DNA of 51,412 bases, taken from NCBI RefSeq assembly GCF_001567585.1, contig NZ_LRQV01000039.1, positions 1-51,412 on the forward strand, read 5' to 3'. The translations under genes were made by a program, and so were the position numbers. Position 1 is the stretch's first letter. Each line of letters begins with the position of its first letter. Origin of the DNA: Micromonospora rosaria (lineage in GTDB: Bacteria; Actinomycetota; Actinomycetes; Mycobacteriales; Micromonosporaceae). This document shows, one piece after another, positions 41,769 to 50,351 of this stretch. The notes below the pieces were generated by a model. The model did not search any database. It worked only from the letters and a program-made list of their open reading frames with translations, and was not told where the DNA came from.

Positions 41769-43375
41769 GGGGCGACCCCGGCCCGGTGGTCCTGGCGGAC
41801 CAGCGCCGCGCCCTTCTCGCCGATCATCATGCTGGCCGCGTTGGTGTTGCCCGAGATCATCGTGGGCATCACCGACGCGTCGATCACCCGCAGGCCGTGC
41901 ACCCCGTGCACGCGCAGCCGCTGGTCGACCACCGCGCCCGGGTCGTCGCCCATCCGGCAGGTGCCGACCGGGTGGTAGGAGGTGTCCCCCTTGGTCCGCG
42001 CGTACGCCAGCAGGTCCTCGTCGGTGTGCACGTCCGGGCCGGGCTGGGTCTCGAACTCCCGGTACGCGTCCAGCGCCGCGCCCTCGACGATCCGCCGGGC
42101 GATCCGCATCCCCGCCACCAGCGTGGTCCGGTCGTACGGGGTGTCCAGGAACCGGGGCCGGATCGCCGGCGGCTGGGCCGGGTCGGCGGAGCGGATGTGG
42201 ATCGAGCCGCTGGACTCGGGGCGCAGCGGGTAGACCCCGACGGTCATCCCGGGCCGGGTGTCCAGCCGGCGGGTGTTGCCCGCGCCGTAGCTGGCCGGGG
42301 CGAAGTGAAACTGGACGTCCGGCCGGTCCAGGTCGTCGGAGGTGCGGACGAAGCCGTGGCCCAGCGCGATGGGGAGGCTGAGCAGCCCCCGCCGGGTCCC
42401 CAGGTACCGCAGCACCTCCCCGGCGAGGCGCAGGCCGCGCGAGCGCTCGTTGAAGGTGATCGGCTTGCGGACCCGCCAGCGCAGCCGGGCCGCGAAGTGG
42501 TCGCGGAAGTTCTCCCCGACCCCGGGCAGGTGGTGCACCACCGGGACGCCGGCCCGCCGGAGCACCTCGGCCGCGCCGATGCCGGAGAGCTCCAGCAACT
42601 GCGGCGACTGCACGGTTCCGGCGCTGAGGATCACCTCCCGCCCGCAGGTCGCCTGCCGCTCGGCGTCGCCGTGCCGGTAGGTCACCCCGACGCAGCGGGT
42701 GCCGTCGAAGCGCAGCCGGGCGACGTGCGCGCCGGTGAGCACGGTCAGGTTGGGGCGGCGGCGGGCCGGCGCGAGGTACCCACCCAGCGCCGACGAGCGC
42801 CGCCCGCCCTCGTGGTTGACCTGGTAGTAGCCGAAGCCCTCCTGGTCGCCGGAGTTGTAGTCCGGGTTCTGCGGGTACCCGGCCTGTCCCGCGGCGGTGA
42901 GGAAGGCGTCGCAGAGTTCGTCGCGGTCCCGGGGCAGGCCGACCGCGATCGGCCCGTCCTGGCCCCGGCTCTCCCCGCCGATCCCGCCGGCCCGTTCCAT
43001 GCTGCGGAAGTACGGCAGCACGCCGGCCCAGGACCAGTCGGTGTTGCCCAGCGCCGCCCAGTCGTCGTAGTCCTGCCGCTGGCCCCGGACGAAGATCATG
43101 CCGTTGATGGCGTTGGACCCGCCGAGCAGCCGGCCCCGGGGGATGCGCAGGGTCCGCCCGTTCAGCGTCGGGTCGGCGTCGGTGTCGAAGCACCAGTCGT
43201 AGCGCGGGTTGCCCATCAGGATCGTCTCGGCCGCCGGGATGGACAGCAGCGGGCTGCGCCGCTCCTGGCCGGACTCCAGCAGCAGCACGCTGACCGACGG
43301 GTCCTCGGTGAGCCGGCCGGCGAGCACGCACCCGGCGGCTCCCGCGCCCACCACGATGTAGTCGTACGTCGTCAT
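41765..43375 (-). CDS. GMC-family FAD-dependent oxidoreductase
   Basis: 536 residues. The FAD-binding motif is VVGAGAAGCVLAGRLTE at the N-terminus, the GMC signature 1 is RGRLLGGSNAINGMIFVRG, signature 2 lies in SAGTVQSPQLLELSGIG, and the C-terminal catalytic region is YHPVGTCRMG with the active-site His, followed by VIDASVMPTMISGNTNAA. It oxidises alcohols to aldehydes or acids (choline-dehydrogenase-like). It is not part of the tabtoxin cluster as I know it. In this pathway it could oxidise the carbon introduced by methylation towards the carboxylate that forms the lactam (inference). Confidence 0.88.
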   Translation of the reverse strand: MTTYDYIVVGAGAAGCVLAGRLTEDPSVSVLLLESGQERRSPLLSIPAAETILMGNPRYDWCFDTDADPTLNGRTLRIPRGRLLGGSNAINGMIFVRGQRQDYDDWAALGNTDWSWAGVLPYFRSMERAGGIGGESRGQDGPIAVGLPRDRDELCDAFLTAAGQAGYPQNPDYNSGDQEGFGYYQVNHEGGRRSSALGGYLAPARRRPNLTVLTGAHVARLRFDGTRCVGVTYRHGDAERQATCGREVILSAGTVQSPQLLELSGIGAAEVLRRAGVPVVHHLPGVGENFRDHFAARLRWRVRKPITFNERSRGLRLAGEVLRYLGTRRGLLSLPIALGHGFVRTSDDLDRPDVQFHFAPASYGAGNTRRLDTRPGMTVGVYPLRPESSGSIHIRSADPAQPPAIRPRFLDTPYDRTTLVAGMRIARRIVEGAALDAYREFETQPGPDVHTDEDLLAYARTKGDTSYHPVGTCRMGDDPGAVVDQRLRVHGVHGLRVIDASVMPTMISGNTNAASMMIGEKGAALVRQDHRAGVAP

Positions 43376-43377
43376 GG

Positions 43378-44226
43378 TCAGGCGGCGGCCGGCCGACCGG
43401 CGGCGATGGTGGTCCGGTGCAGCAGCCGGCGGTGCGCCACGTGGTCGTAGTAGGTGGCGCGGTGCATGGCGCTGCGGTTGTCCCAGAGCACGATGTCCCC
43501 CGGCCGCCACTTGTGGCAGTACGTGAACTGCGGCTGCACGGAGAACTCCTGGAGGAAGGTGACCAGCGGGGCGCTCTCCTCCTCGGACATCCCCTCGATC
43601 CGCCACGGCACGTTGCCGCCGACGTAGAGCGTCTTGCGGCCGGTGACGTCGTGCCGGCGGACCACCGGGTGGCTCACGTCGACCCACTCGGCGCGTTCCT
43701 GCTCGGTGGGGGCGGGCCGGTCCGGGTAGTTGTACGGCCGCGACTGCACCCGGCTGATGACCACCCGCAGGTTCTCGATGCGGTCCTTGACCCGCTGCGG
43801 CAGGGCCTCGTAGGCGGCGTACATGTTGGCGTACCAGGTGTCGCCGCCGACCGGGGGCACCTCGATGGCGTACAGCATCGAGCCGACCGGCGGGGTGGTG
43901 AGGTAGTGCCCGTCGGTGTGCCAGACCCGCCCGCTGTAGGCGGAGCCGATCGGCTTGCCGTCGCGGGTCAGGTTGGACAGCAGCAGGATCTCCGGGTACT
44001 CGACGTCGTTGAACTGGGAGCGGGTGTAGGCGAACACCTCGCCGAACCGGCGGGTGAAGGCGATGTGCTGCTCCGGGGTCATCTTCTGGTCGCGGAAGAG
44101 CAGCACGGCGGTGTCCATCCACGCCTGGTGGATGCGGTCGAACTCGCGGTCGGAGATGTCGCCGGTGACATCGATCCCACGGATCTCGGTGCCGACGCCC
44201 TCGGCGAGGGGGACCAGTTCGAGCAT
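43378..44226 (-). CDS. TauD/TfdA-type Fe(II)/2-oxoglutarate dioxygenase
   Basis: 282 residues starting MLELVPLAEGVGTEIRGIDV. The iron ligands are visible as WHTDGHY near residue 102 and MHRATYYD near 257, and the 2-oxoglutarate-binding Arg in RRLLHRTTIA near 268. It belongs to the TauD superfamily, which also contains clavaminate synthase; the tabtoxin cluster's TblC is described as clavaminate-synthase-like. A C-hydroxylation is the likely reaction, for example installing the tertiary hydroxyl of the beta-lactam warhead. It starts 61 nt after the synthetase gene, and the GMC gene begins 2 nt after its stop. Confidence 0.87.
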   Translation of the reverse strand: MLELVPLAEGVGTEIRGIDVTGDISDREFDRIHQAWMDTAVLLFRDQKMTPEQHIAFTRRFGEVFAYTRSQFNDVEYPEILLLSNLTRDGKPIGSAYSGRVWHTDGHYLTTPPVGSMLYAIEVPPVGGDTWYANMYAAYEALPQRVKDRIENLRVVISRVQSRPYNYPDRPAPTEQERAEWVDVSHPVVRRHDVTGRKTLYVGGNVPWRIEGMSEEESAPLVTFLQEFSVQPQFTYCHKWRPGDIVLWDNRSAMHRATYYDHVAHRRLLHRTTIAAGRPAAA

Positions 44227-44287
44227 GGGACTGCCTACCTTTCTGCCGGGTGGGTCACGCGCGGTACGCGGGGGCCGCACCGGGTCG

Positions 44288-46123
44288 TCATCGGACCGCC
44301 ACACCGTTCTCCTCGATCCAGGCCCGCATCTCCACGAGCTGGATGAGCAGGTGGGCGGGGCTGGCGCCGCCGGGCAGCTCGGAGCTGAGCTGGTCGGCGG
44401 CGATCTGCCCGATGAGGTCGTTGAGCCGGGCGGTGTCGAACATCCAGCCGACGGGGGACGCCGGGTCGTTGGCGATCCAGGTCGCCTCCCGGATCAGGGA
44501 CTCGTCGTACTGCGGGCTTTGCACGTGCGGGTAGGCGCTCTTGCGCCGGTTGCGGGTGCCCGCCGGGAGCAGGTCGGCCATCGCCGCCTTGAGCAGCCCC
44601 TTCACCCCGCCGGTCGACTTCATCGACCAGGGCACGTTCCACAGGTACTCGACCAGCCGGTGGTCGCAGAACGGGACCCGGACCTCCAGGCCGTGGGCCA
44701 TGCTCATGCGTTCCTTGCGGTCCAGGATCACCGCGAGCGGCCCGGACATGCCGAGGTAGAAGACCTCCCGCATCCGGGCGTCCGCCGGGTCCTCGCCGGG
44801 CAGCTTCGGCACCCGGGCGAGCAGCTCGTGGTACCGGTCCCGTTCGTCCTGCTCGGGGCGGACGACGTCGCGCAGCTCCGGGGAGAGGTAGTCGACCAGC
44901 CGGGGGCCGTCGCCGATCCAGGGGAAGGTGTCGCGCCCGACCCGGTCCGCCTTGAAGAAGTACGGGTACCCGCCGAGGAACTCGTCGGCCGCCTCCCCGG
45001 TCAGGGCGACCACGCTGCGCTCGCGCATCTGCTGGAAGATCAGGTACATCGAGGCGTCGAACTGGCCCCAGCCGGGCAGGTCGCGGGCGCGGCGGGTGGC
45101 CGGGATGGCGGCCAGCAGGTCGGCCACGCTCGCGGTGAGGGTGTGGTGCCGGGTGCCGATGAACTCGGCCGCCGCCGCCGCGTACGGCGCGTCCACGTCC
45201 GGCCGGAGCTCGGTCGGGGTGAAGTGCGCCGGGTCGCTGGCGAACTCGACGCAGTAGGTGTCGAGCTGCCGGCCGCTGCGGCGCAGGAGCTGGGTCGCCA
45301 GCGCCGCGATCGAGGTGGAGTCGACCCCGCCGGAGAGCATCGCGCCGCCGGGGACGCCGGTGGCGAGCTGCCGGCCGACCACGTCCTCCAGGAGTTCCCG
45401 CAGGTGCGCCGCCGTCTTGTCGAAGGACTCGTGGTGCGGCGCGCTGGTCAGCTCCCAGTACCGGCGGGTGGTGATCCCGGCGTCGGAGCAGGTGACGATC
45501 GCGGCCGGGGCCACCTCGCGCAGGCCCACCAGCGGGGTCTCCCCGGGCATGGTGAGGCGCGGCTGGAGCACGATCGGCAGCGCGGACAGGTCCAGTCGGG
45601 GGGTGAAGCGCGGGTTCGCCAGGATGCCCTTGGGCTCGGTGGCGAAGACCACCCCGCCGGCGTACCCGTGGTAGTAGAGCGGCTTGAGGCCGAGCCGGTC
45701 CCGGGCGAGCAGCAGCCGGCGGGTCCGGCCGTCCCAGACGGCGACGGTGAACATCCCGTCGAGCCGTTCGACGAACCGGTCCCCCCAGAGCAGGTACGCC
45801 TGGAGCAGGAGTTCGCAGGTCGCGCCGGAGCGGGGGGTGCCGCCCGCCGACTCGACCTCGCGGCGCAGTTCCCCGGTGTTGTAGATCGGCCCGGCCACGA
45901 CGAGCGCGACGGCCGCGTCGCCGAGGTCCAGTCGGGCCAGCAGTCCGCCGTCCTCGACCGCCCCGGTGTCCAGGCCCCGGTACCCGAGCCCGGCGTGTGC
46001 CGACAGCCACACCCCGGCGCTGTCCGGGCCACGGTGCCGCATGGTCCCGGTCATCGCCTCCAGAATGTCCGACCGGGTACCGATGTCACGACGAAAGTCG
46101 ATCCAGCCGACTATTCCACTCAT
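44288..46123 (-). CDS. Asparagine-synthetase-like amide/beta-lactam synthetase (TblS-like)
   Basis: 611 residues in the AsnB layout. The N-terminal Ntn-type domain begins MSGIVGWIDFRRD, so the Cys2 nucleophile needed for glutamine hydrolysis is replaced by Ser. The synthetase domain has the PPi loop AMLSGGVDSTSIAAL near residue 268, then GEAADEFLGGYPYF and a C-terminal Lys region RNRRKSAYPHV. Loss of the N-terminal cysteine with retention of the adenylating domain is the hallmark of beta-lactam synthetase-type enzymes (clavulanate BLS, CarA, TblS), which close a lactam from a beta-amino acid using ATP. It is the first gene of the operon; AGGAGA lies 7 nt before its ATG. Confidence 0.9.
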   Translation of the reverse strand: MSGIVGWIDFRRDIGTRSDILEAMTGTMRHRGPDSAGVWLSAHAGLGYRGLDTGAVEDGGLLARLDLGDAAVALVVAGPIYNTGELRREVESAGGTPRSGATCELLLQAYLLWGDRFVERLDGMFTVAVWDGRTRRLLLARDRLGLKPLYYHGYAGGVVFATEPKGILANPRFTPRLDLSALPIVLQPRLTMPGETPLVGLREVAPAAIVTCSDAGITTRRYWELTSAPHHESFDKTAAHLRELLEDVVGRQLATGVPGGAMLSGGVDSTSIAALATQLLRRSGRQLDTYCVEFASDPAHFTPTELRPDVDAPYAAAAAEFIGTRHHTLTASVADLLAAIPATRRARDLPGWGQFDASMYLIFQQMRERSVVALTGEAADEFLGGYPYFFKADRVGRDTFPWIGDGPRLVDYLSPELRDVVRPEQDERDRYHELLARVPKLPGEDPADARMREVFYLGMSGPLAVILDRKERMSMAHGLEVRVPFCDHRLVEYLWNVPWSMKSTGGVKGLLKAAMADLLPAGTRNRRKSAYPHVQSPQYDESLIREATWIANDPASPVGWMFDTARLNDLIGQIAADQLSSELPGGASPAHLLIQLVEMRAWIEENGVAVR

Positions 46124-47107
46124 CCGTTGATCTCCTGTACGCGCACCACGTACGAATGCGGTGGCCGCTCCGGTTCAGAGGGCCCGGCCCTCACCTACGG
46201 TCATTTCCGGCGCTTACCGTCACCCGCCGGACCGGCGCACGCCGAGCCCGCCGCACGAGGTCGGCAGCGACAAAAGGGAGGACACCGTCGTCCACGAAAT
46301 TCCCGGCCACACCGCCGGTTCGACATCACCCCGAAAGGGGTGGGCCGATTCATGATCGTGCAGCTTCCGCGACCGCGTCGTCGTCGGCTCGCCGGTCGTC
46401 ACGCCCGGCCCGGACCGAGCCACTGACCAGCCAAGATCAGCCACTCGCCGGCGGGCGCACCGCTCATGGGCGACTGCCCGGCGCGGTCGGCACGTCCTGG
46501 TTGAGCACCGTCAAGACCATCCCCCACCCCGCTCGCCCCGGCACGCAGAATTGACGTACCAGAAACCTGCCCGTAAAACAGTCGCGGCCAAACTGTTGTC
46601 CCGTGTGTGCCGGAATCCCGACACACACAACGACCTGCGGTTACACACCGGACCGAGTGAAGTTTTAATACCGCAGGCCGGAACGAACTCATAATGACCT
46701 CCGTCGGTACGCAGCACAAGGGGCCAAAATCCACGTACCGCATCATGGGACACCCTCGGCGCACCCGAGCGTTTATGCAGGTCAACCCGGTTAGGCGAGG
46801 GAATTTCCGGACCCCTGCGGCCGACCCTTCCACCGACGAACGGCACGCAATCCACCTCGGACGGACCTGTCGGACACCGGCGGTACACAGCAGACACCGC
46901 CGACGGATCGACCGATACCGCCGTACCGGCTGGCGCGGGGCCGCGAGGCCGGTTCGGCGACGGGGCGCGCGACGCGGAAACGGGGGCGGGGCCGCACGAC
47001 GCCCGGACGGGGACGGCCGGATACCGTACGTCCGGCGCGGTCGGCGGCCCGGTGGACGCCGGCCGGGGGCGGGCGCGCCGGATGCCCGGTCGGTGGGAGG
47101 GGGCGAG
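46124..47107. promoter_or_regulatory. Intergenic region between the divergent beta-lactam-type operon and a DUF72 gene
   Basis: About 980 bp, less GC-rich than its surroundings, with no convincing gene. Palindromes seen: GAGGGCC-C-GGCCCTC (46178-46192); CACCCC-GAAA-GGGGTG with a GNRA loop (46327-46342); AACAGT/ACTGTT (46578-46598); GTGTGTGCCGG/CCGACACACAC with one mismatch (46603-46628); CCTGCGG/CCGCAGG (46634-46677). It must contain the operon promoter and probably several regulator sites. Confidence 0.6.
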
Positions 47108-47962
47108 GTGCGGCGGTTGCACGTGGGCTGCGCGATGTGGACGCACAAGTCCTGGCAGGGGCGGCTGCTGGCCCACCCGCTGCCGGCCGGCGAGCGGCTG
47201 CGGCACTACGCGGGCTGGTGCGACGCGGTCGAGGGGAACACGACCTTCTACGCCACCCCGAGCCGGGAGACCGTGGCGACCTGGGCCGCGCAGACCGACC
47301 CCGACTTCCGGTTCGTGCTCAAACTGCCCAAGGTCGTCACGCACGAACGCCGGCTCGGCGACGTGGCCGAGCCGCTGGCCGCCTTCCTGACGGCGATCGA
47401 GCCGCTCGGGCCCCGCGCGCACGCCCTCTGGGTCCAACTGCCCGGGTCGTTCGCCCCCGCCGACGTCCCCGTGCTCGCCCGGTTCCTGCGCCGGCTGCCC
47501 GACACGTACCGCTGCGCCGTGGAGGTCCGCCATCCGGCGTTCTTCACCGACGCCCCCTCGACGCGGCTGCTCGAAGGGGTGCTCGCCGACGCGACCGCCG
47601 AGTGGATCCCGTTCGACACCACCGCCCTCTTCCAGGACCGGCCGACCAGCGACGCGGAACGGGACGCCTGGACCAAGAAGCCCCGTACGCCGCTGCGGAC
47701 CCACGCGCTGACCGACCGGCCGATCGTGCGCTACCTCGGGCGCGACGACACCGCCCGGACCGTCGCGGGCTGGCAGCACTGGATCGACGTCTGCGTCGAC
47801 TGGCTGCGCGAGGGCCGCTCCCCCACCGTCTTCGTGCACACCCCGGACAACGCCGACGCCCCGGTGCTCGCCCGCCGCTTCCACGACGAGGTACGGGCCC
47901 AGGTGCCCGACCTGCCGCCCCTGCCCGAGCCGGAACCGGTCGAACCCTTGACCCTGTTCTGA
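47108..47962 (+). CDS. DUF72 (YecE-like) family protein
   Basis: 284 residues, TIM-barrel-like DUF72. Characteristic segments are HVGCAMWTHKSWQG at the N-terminus, FYATPSRETVATWAAQTDPDF, FRFVLKLPKVVTHER and the YRCAVEVRHPAFF strand. The GTG at 47108 has GGGAGGG upstream; the longer frame to 46694 is non-coding. Function unknown; the family is widespread. Confidence 0.87.
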   Translation: MRRLHVGCAMWTHKSWQGRLLAHPLPAGERLRHYAGWCDAVEGNTTFYATPSRETVATWAAQTDPDFRFVLKLPKVVTHERRLGDVAEPLAAFLTAIEPLGPRAHALWVQLPGSFAPADVPVLARFLRRLPDTYRCAVEVRHPAFFTDAPSTRLLEGVLADATAEWIPFDTTALFQDRPTSDAERDAWTKKPRTPLRTHALTDRPIVRYLGRDDTARTVAGWQHWIDVCVDWLREGRSPTVFVHTPDNADAPVLARRFHDEVRAQVPDLPPLPEPEPVEPLTLF

Positions 47963-48111
47963 GCCGGACCACGGCTCCCGCTCCACCGCTGGCCGGCGCG
48001 ACCTGACCGCTGCGGAGCACCCGTCGCGCACCGGACCGTCGGCAGGGACCCGAAGGAGGCGCGGGTCCGGGGCGTGCCCCCGCCCGGTCAGAGCCTTGCC
48101 GCTGGCCACCC

Positions 48112-48140
48112 GAGAGGCTGCGGCGCGGCAGCAGCCTCTC
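48112..48140. terminator. 10-bp hairpin between DUF72 and methyltransferase genes
   Basis: GAGAGGCTGC (48112-48121) and GCAGCCTCTC (48131-48140) around a 9-nt loop. It could terminate the DUF72 gene or form a 5' UTR structure. The rest of 47963-48222 shows nothing. Confidence 0.4.
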
Positions 48141-48222
48141 GCCGGAGACGATCACGCGTCGCCAGCGGTATCCGGCCCCTGGCACGCCCGCCGGCTGAGA
48201 GAGGGTGTGAGCGTACGGGGCG

Positions 48223-48969
48223 ATGGACACCTTCGGGCCGATAGCGGACCTGTACGAGAGCGTCCGGCCGGGATACCCACCCGAGATCGCCGACGCGATC
48301 CTCGCCCACCATGGCAGTACGCCGACGTCCGTGGTCGAGGTCGGCGCCGGCACGGGCAAGGGCACCGACGTCCTCGCCCGCATCGGGGCGCCCCTGACCT
48401 GCATCGAGCCCGATCCCCGGATGGCGGCCTCGCTCGCCCGGCGTTTCCCGGACGCCCGCATCCACACCACCACGTTCGAACGGTGGTCACCGCCGGCCGG
48501 CGGGGTGGGCGTGCTCGCCTGTGCCATGGCCTGGCACTGGCTGGCCCCGGCCACCCGGAACACACAGGCCCGGAGAGCACTCGCACCCGGCGGCACACTG
48601 GCAGTCTTCGGGCATCGCTACGGCTACGCCGACGCCGCACAGGGGGCAGCGATCCGATCCGCGCTGCACGCCGTCGACCCGACCGTCCGGGAACGCCCCG
48701 TGGACTGGTTCTACCAGGACATCGTCGACCGGGGGCAGTTCGACGACGTACGCCGGGAGGTCTTCGGGCGTGACCTGCGGTTGGACAAGGAGCAGTACCT
48801 CGGCCTGGTGCGCACCTTCGGGCCGTACCTCTCCCGGCCGCCGGCACAGCAACAACGCGCGATCACCTCCCTCGGCCGAGTCGTCGACGAGTTCGGCGGC
48901 ACCGTCGTGCTGGCCCTGCGTACCACGCTGGTGCTGGCCCGAGCGGGGAGGCAGGCACGTGCTGGGTGA
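48223..48969 (+). CDS. Class I SAM-dependent methyltransferase
   Basis: 248 residues. It begins MDTFGPIADLYESVRPGYP, with motif I VVEVGAGTGKGTDVLARIG and the acidic end of strand 2 (LTCIEPDPRMA). The aromatic AMAWHWLAP replaces the usual hydrophobic strand 4 segment. Similar to UbiE/Trm-like small-molecule methyltransferases; substrate unknown. Its 3' end overlaps the SRPBCC gene. Confidence 0.85.
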   Translation: MDTFGPIADLYESVRPGYPPEIADAILAHHGSTPTSVVEVGAGTGKGTDVLARIGAPLTCIEPDPRMAASLARRFPDARIHTTTFERWSPPAGGVGVLACAMAWHWLAPATRNTQARRALAPGGTLAVFGHRYGYADAAQGAAIRSALHAVDPTVRERPVDWFYQDIVDRGQFDDVRREVFGRDLRLDKEQYLGLVRTFGPYLSRPPAQQQRAITSLGRVVDEFGGTVVLALRTTLVLARAGRQARAG

Positions 48970-49459
48970 CCGGTGGGGCGTGACCGACGAGGACGTCTCG
49001 CGCTCCTACCCGTGTGACGACTTCGTCGCCGCACCCACGTTGCGGGCGTGGCGCGGGGTACGGGTCGACGCGCCCGCGACGGTGGTGTGGCCGTGGGTCG
49101 CCCAGGTGCGGCTCGCGCCGTACTCGTACGACTGGATCGACAACCTCGGCCGACGTTCACCTCGACAACTGGCCGGCCTACCCGAGCCGACGGTGGGAGA
49201 ACCCTTCACCGCCGTGGGCGGGCGCCGGCAGGGCCGGATCCTCGCGGTCGACCCCGGAAGGCAGCTGACCGGGGAGATCATGGGCGCCGTCATGTCCTAC
49301 GTCCTCGTTCCCGTGGGGGAGGACACCACACGCCTGCTGCTCAAGGTCGCCATGCGGACGAACCGGCTGGTCGCGCTCGGGCTCTGCCTCGGCGACCTGG
49401 TGATGGCCCGCCGGCAACTCCTGAACCTCAAGCAGCTCGCCGAGCGCACCGCACGGTGA
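48959..49459 (+). CDS. SRPBCC-superfamily (START-like) protein
   Basis: 166 residues from a GTG at 48959 with GGGAGG 7 nt upstream, overlapping the methyltransferase stop by 11 bp. The helix-grip pattern is visible in RVDAPATVVWPWVAQVRL, then YSYDWIDNLG, and the C-terminal helix. It probably binds a hydrophobic ligand; translational coupling suggests it works with the methyltransferase. Confidence 0.8.
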   Translation: MLGDRWGVTDEDVSRSYPCDDFVAAPTLRAWRGVRVDAPATVVWPWVAQVRLAPYSYDWIDNLGRRSPRQLAGLPEPTVGEPFTAVGGRRQGRILAVDPGRQLTGEIMGAVMSYVLVPVGEDTTRLLLKVAMRTNRLVALGLCLGDLVMARRQLLNLKQLAERTAR

Positions 49460-49465
49460 CACCGC

Positions 49466-49687
49466 TCAGGACCGGGTCGCCCGGATCATCCGCAGGATGC
49501 CCTGATGCACCAGCACGCCGACGGCGGTGTTGGCCACCGCGAGCCCGGACGCGCCGATCAACGCCGGCCCGACCGTCGTCCCGTCCCCGGCGACCAGTAG
49601 GAGCGGCCAGCCCACTGCGGCGACGATGAGCGACGTCCGCCACCAGCGTCCGAGCAGGAGACCGAACAGGATCAGTGTGGGGATCAC
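49466..49687 (-). CDS. Small two-TM membrane protein
   Basis: 73 residues from a GTG at 49687 (GGAGG 8 nt upstream). Two hydrophobic segments (IPTLILFGLLLGRWW and WPLLLVAGDGTTVGPALIG region) are followed by a basic tail (LRMIRATRS). No family recognised. A longer frame to 49867 runs into a transposase remnant and is not coding. Confidence 0.65.
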   Translation of the reverse strand: MIPTLILFGLLLGRWWRTSLIVAAVGWPLLLVAGDGTTVGPALIGASGLAVANTAVGVLVHQGILRMIRATRS

Positions 49688-49746
49688 GGCGAGGGCCTCC
49701 CCTCCGGTTGCCGTCAGCCTATCCTCGCTGCACGACGGCAGGGAGC

Positions 49747-49899
49747 AATATGCCGCTTGCGTCCCTCGAACTTCTTCGCCGCGTCGATGCCCTGGCGGGA
49801 CTCCGGCACGTTGCTGGAGGTCCTCACGCTCTGGGGGTCCACAACGGCCGCTGGCGGCCCACGCCACGGCCCCGACTGAGCCGTCCCGCTCCCGCCGCA
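49747..49899 (-). pseudogene. IS5-family transposase fragment
   Basis: About 50 residues, AAVVDPQSVRTSSNVPESRQ then GIDAAKKFEGRKRHI, match the DDE-transposase core segment of IS5-type elements (first Asp in VVDPQSV). Neither the rest of the transposase nor inverted-repeat ends are visible, so this is a relic. Confidence 0.75.
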
Positions 49900-49967
49900 G
49901 ATCGTGAATTCGCTGCGTGGTCCCGCGCGCCGAGTCGCGCGTCGCGGATGGGTGCCAGCGGAAGTGC

Positions 49968-50351
49968 TTACCACCGCGGCTGACCGTCGTTGTTTACTTC
50001 AGGCGTAATGTCGGAGTCGATAGCCACAATCTCTGGGACCACCCTGAACCGGGCCGACATCGTCGCCGCCCCATCCGTTCGTGGCTGCGCTGTCTTTTGG
50101 TGGTCCACGAAGCGCCGCAGTCGGCCGAGCGCTCCGCCTGTCCCCAACGCCTCGTCACAGCGGGCCAGGACATCCAGGCTAGCCGTCCGCTCCGCCTTCT
50201 CGATCTTGCCGAGAAGGTCCGGGCTCACGTACACCAGCGCCGCGAGCCGTGCCAACGACAGCCCGCGCTGCTGCCGCCAGCACCGCAACTCCGCTCCGAG
50301 AAAGTGACGCGCGGACGCGTACGGCCTCAACTCCGCCGGCCGCTGCCCCAT
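49968..50351 (-). CDS. XRE-family regulator, short
   Basis: 127 residues with the helix-turn-helix LGAELRCWRQQRGLSLARLA, then ALVYVSPDLLGKIEKAERTA. Full-length actinobacterial relatives with this start usually continue to a roughly 270-residue DUF5753-type protein; here the C-terminal half is missing and the tail is low-complexity. Its ATG overlaps the previous ORF's stop (ATGA). Confidence 0.72.
   Translation of the reverse strand: MGQRPAELRPYASARHFLGAELRCWRQQRGLSLARLAALVYVSPDLLGKIEKAERTASLDVLARCDEALGTGGALGRLRRFVDHQKTAQPRTDGAATMSARFRVVPEIVAIDSDITPEVNNDGQPRW

Noticed and set aside
31889..46123. Operon as housekeeping lysine-biosynthesis cluster
   Set aside because: DapD, DapC, M20 and LysA homologues alone might suggest this, but AsnB-like, TauD, GMC, methyltransferase and ATP-grasp genes are woven into the same overlapping operon and the LysA signatures are altered.
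46694..47107. N-terminal extension of the DUF72 protein
   Set aside because: Family similarity begins at the GTG at 47108 with a good ribosome-binding site; the upstream frame is non-homologous.
46511..48109. 532-residue minus-strand ORF spanning the intergenic region and DUF72 gene
   Set aside because: Antisense to the DUF72 gene; the part in the intergenic region has irregular codon use and no motif.
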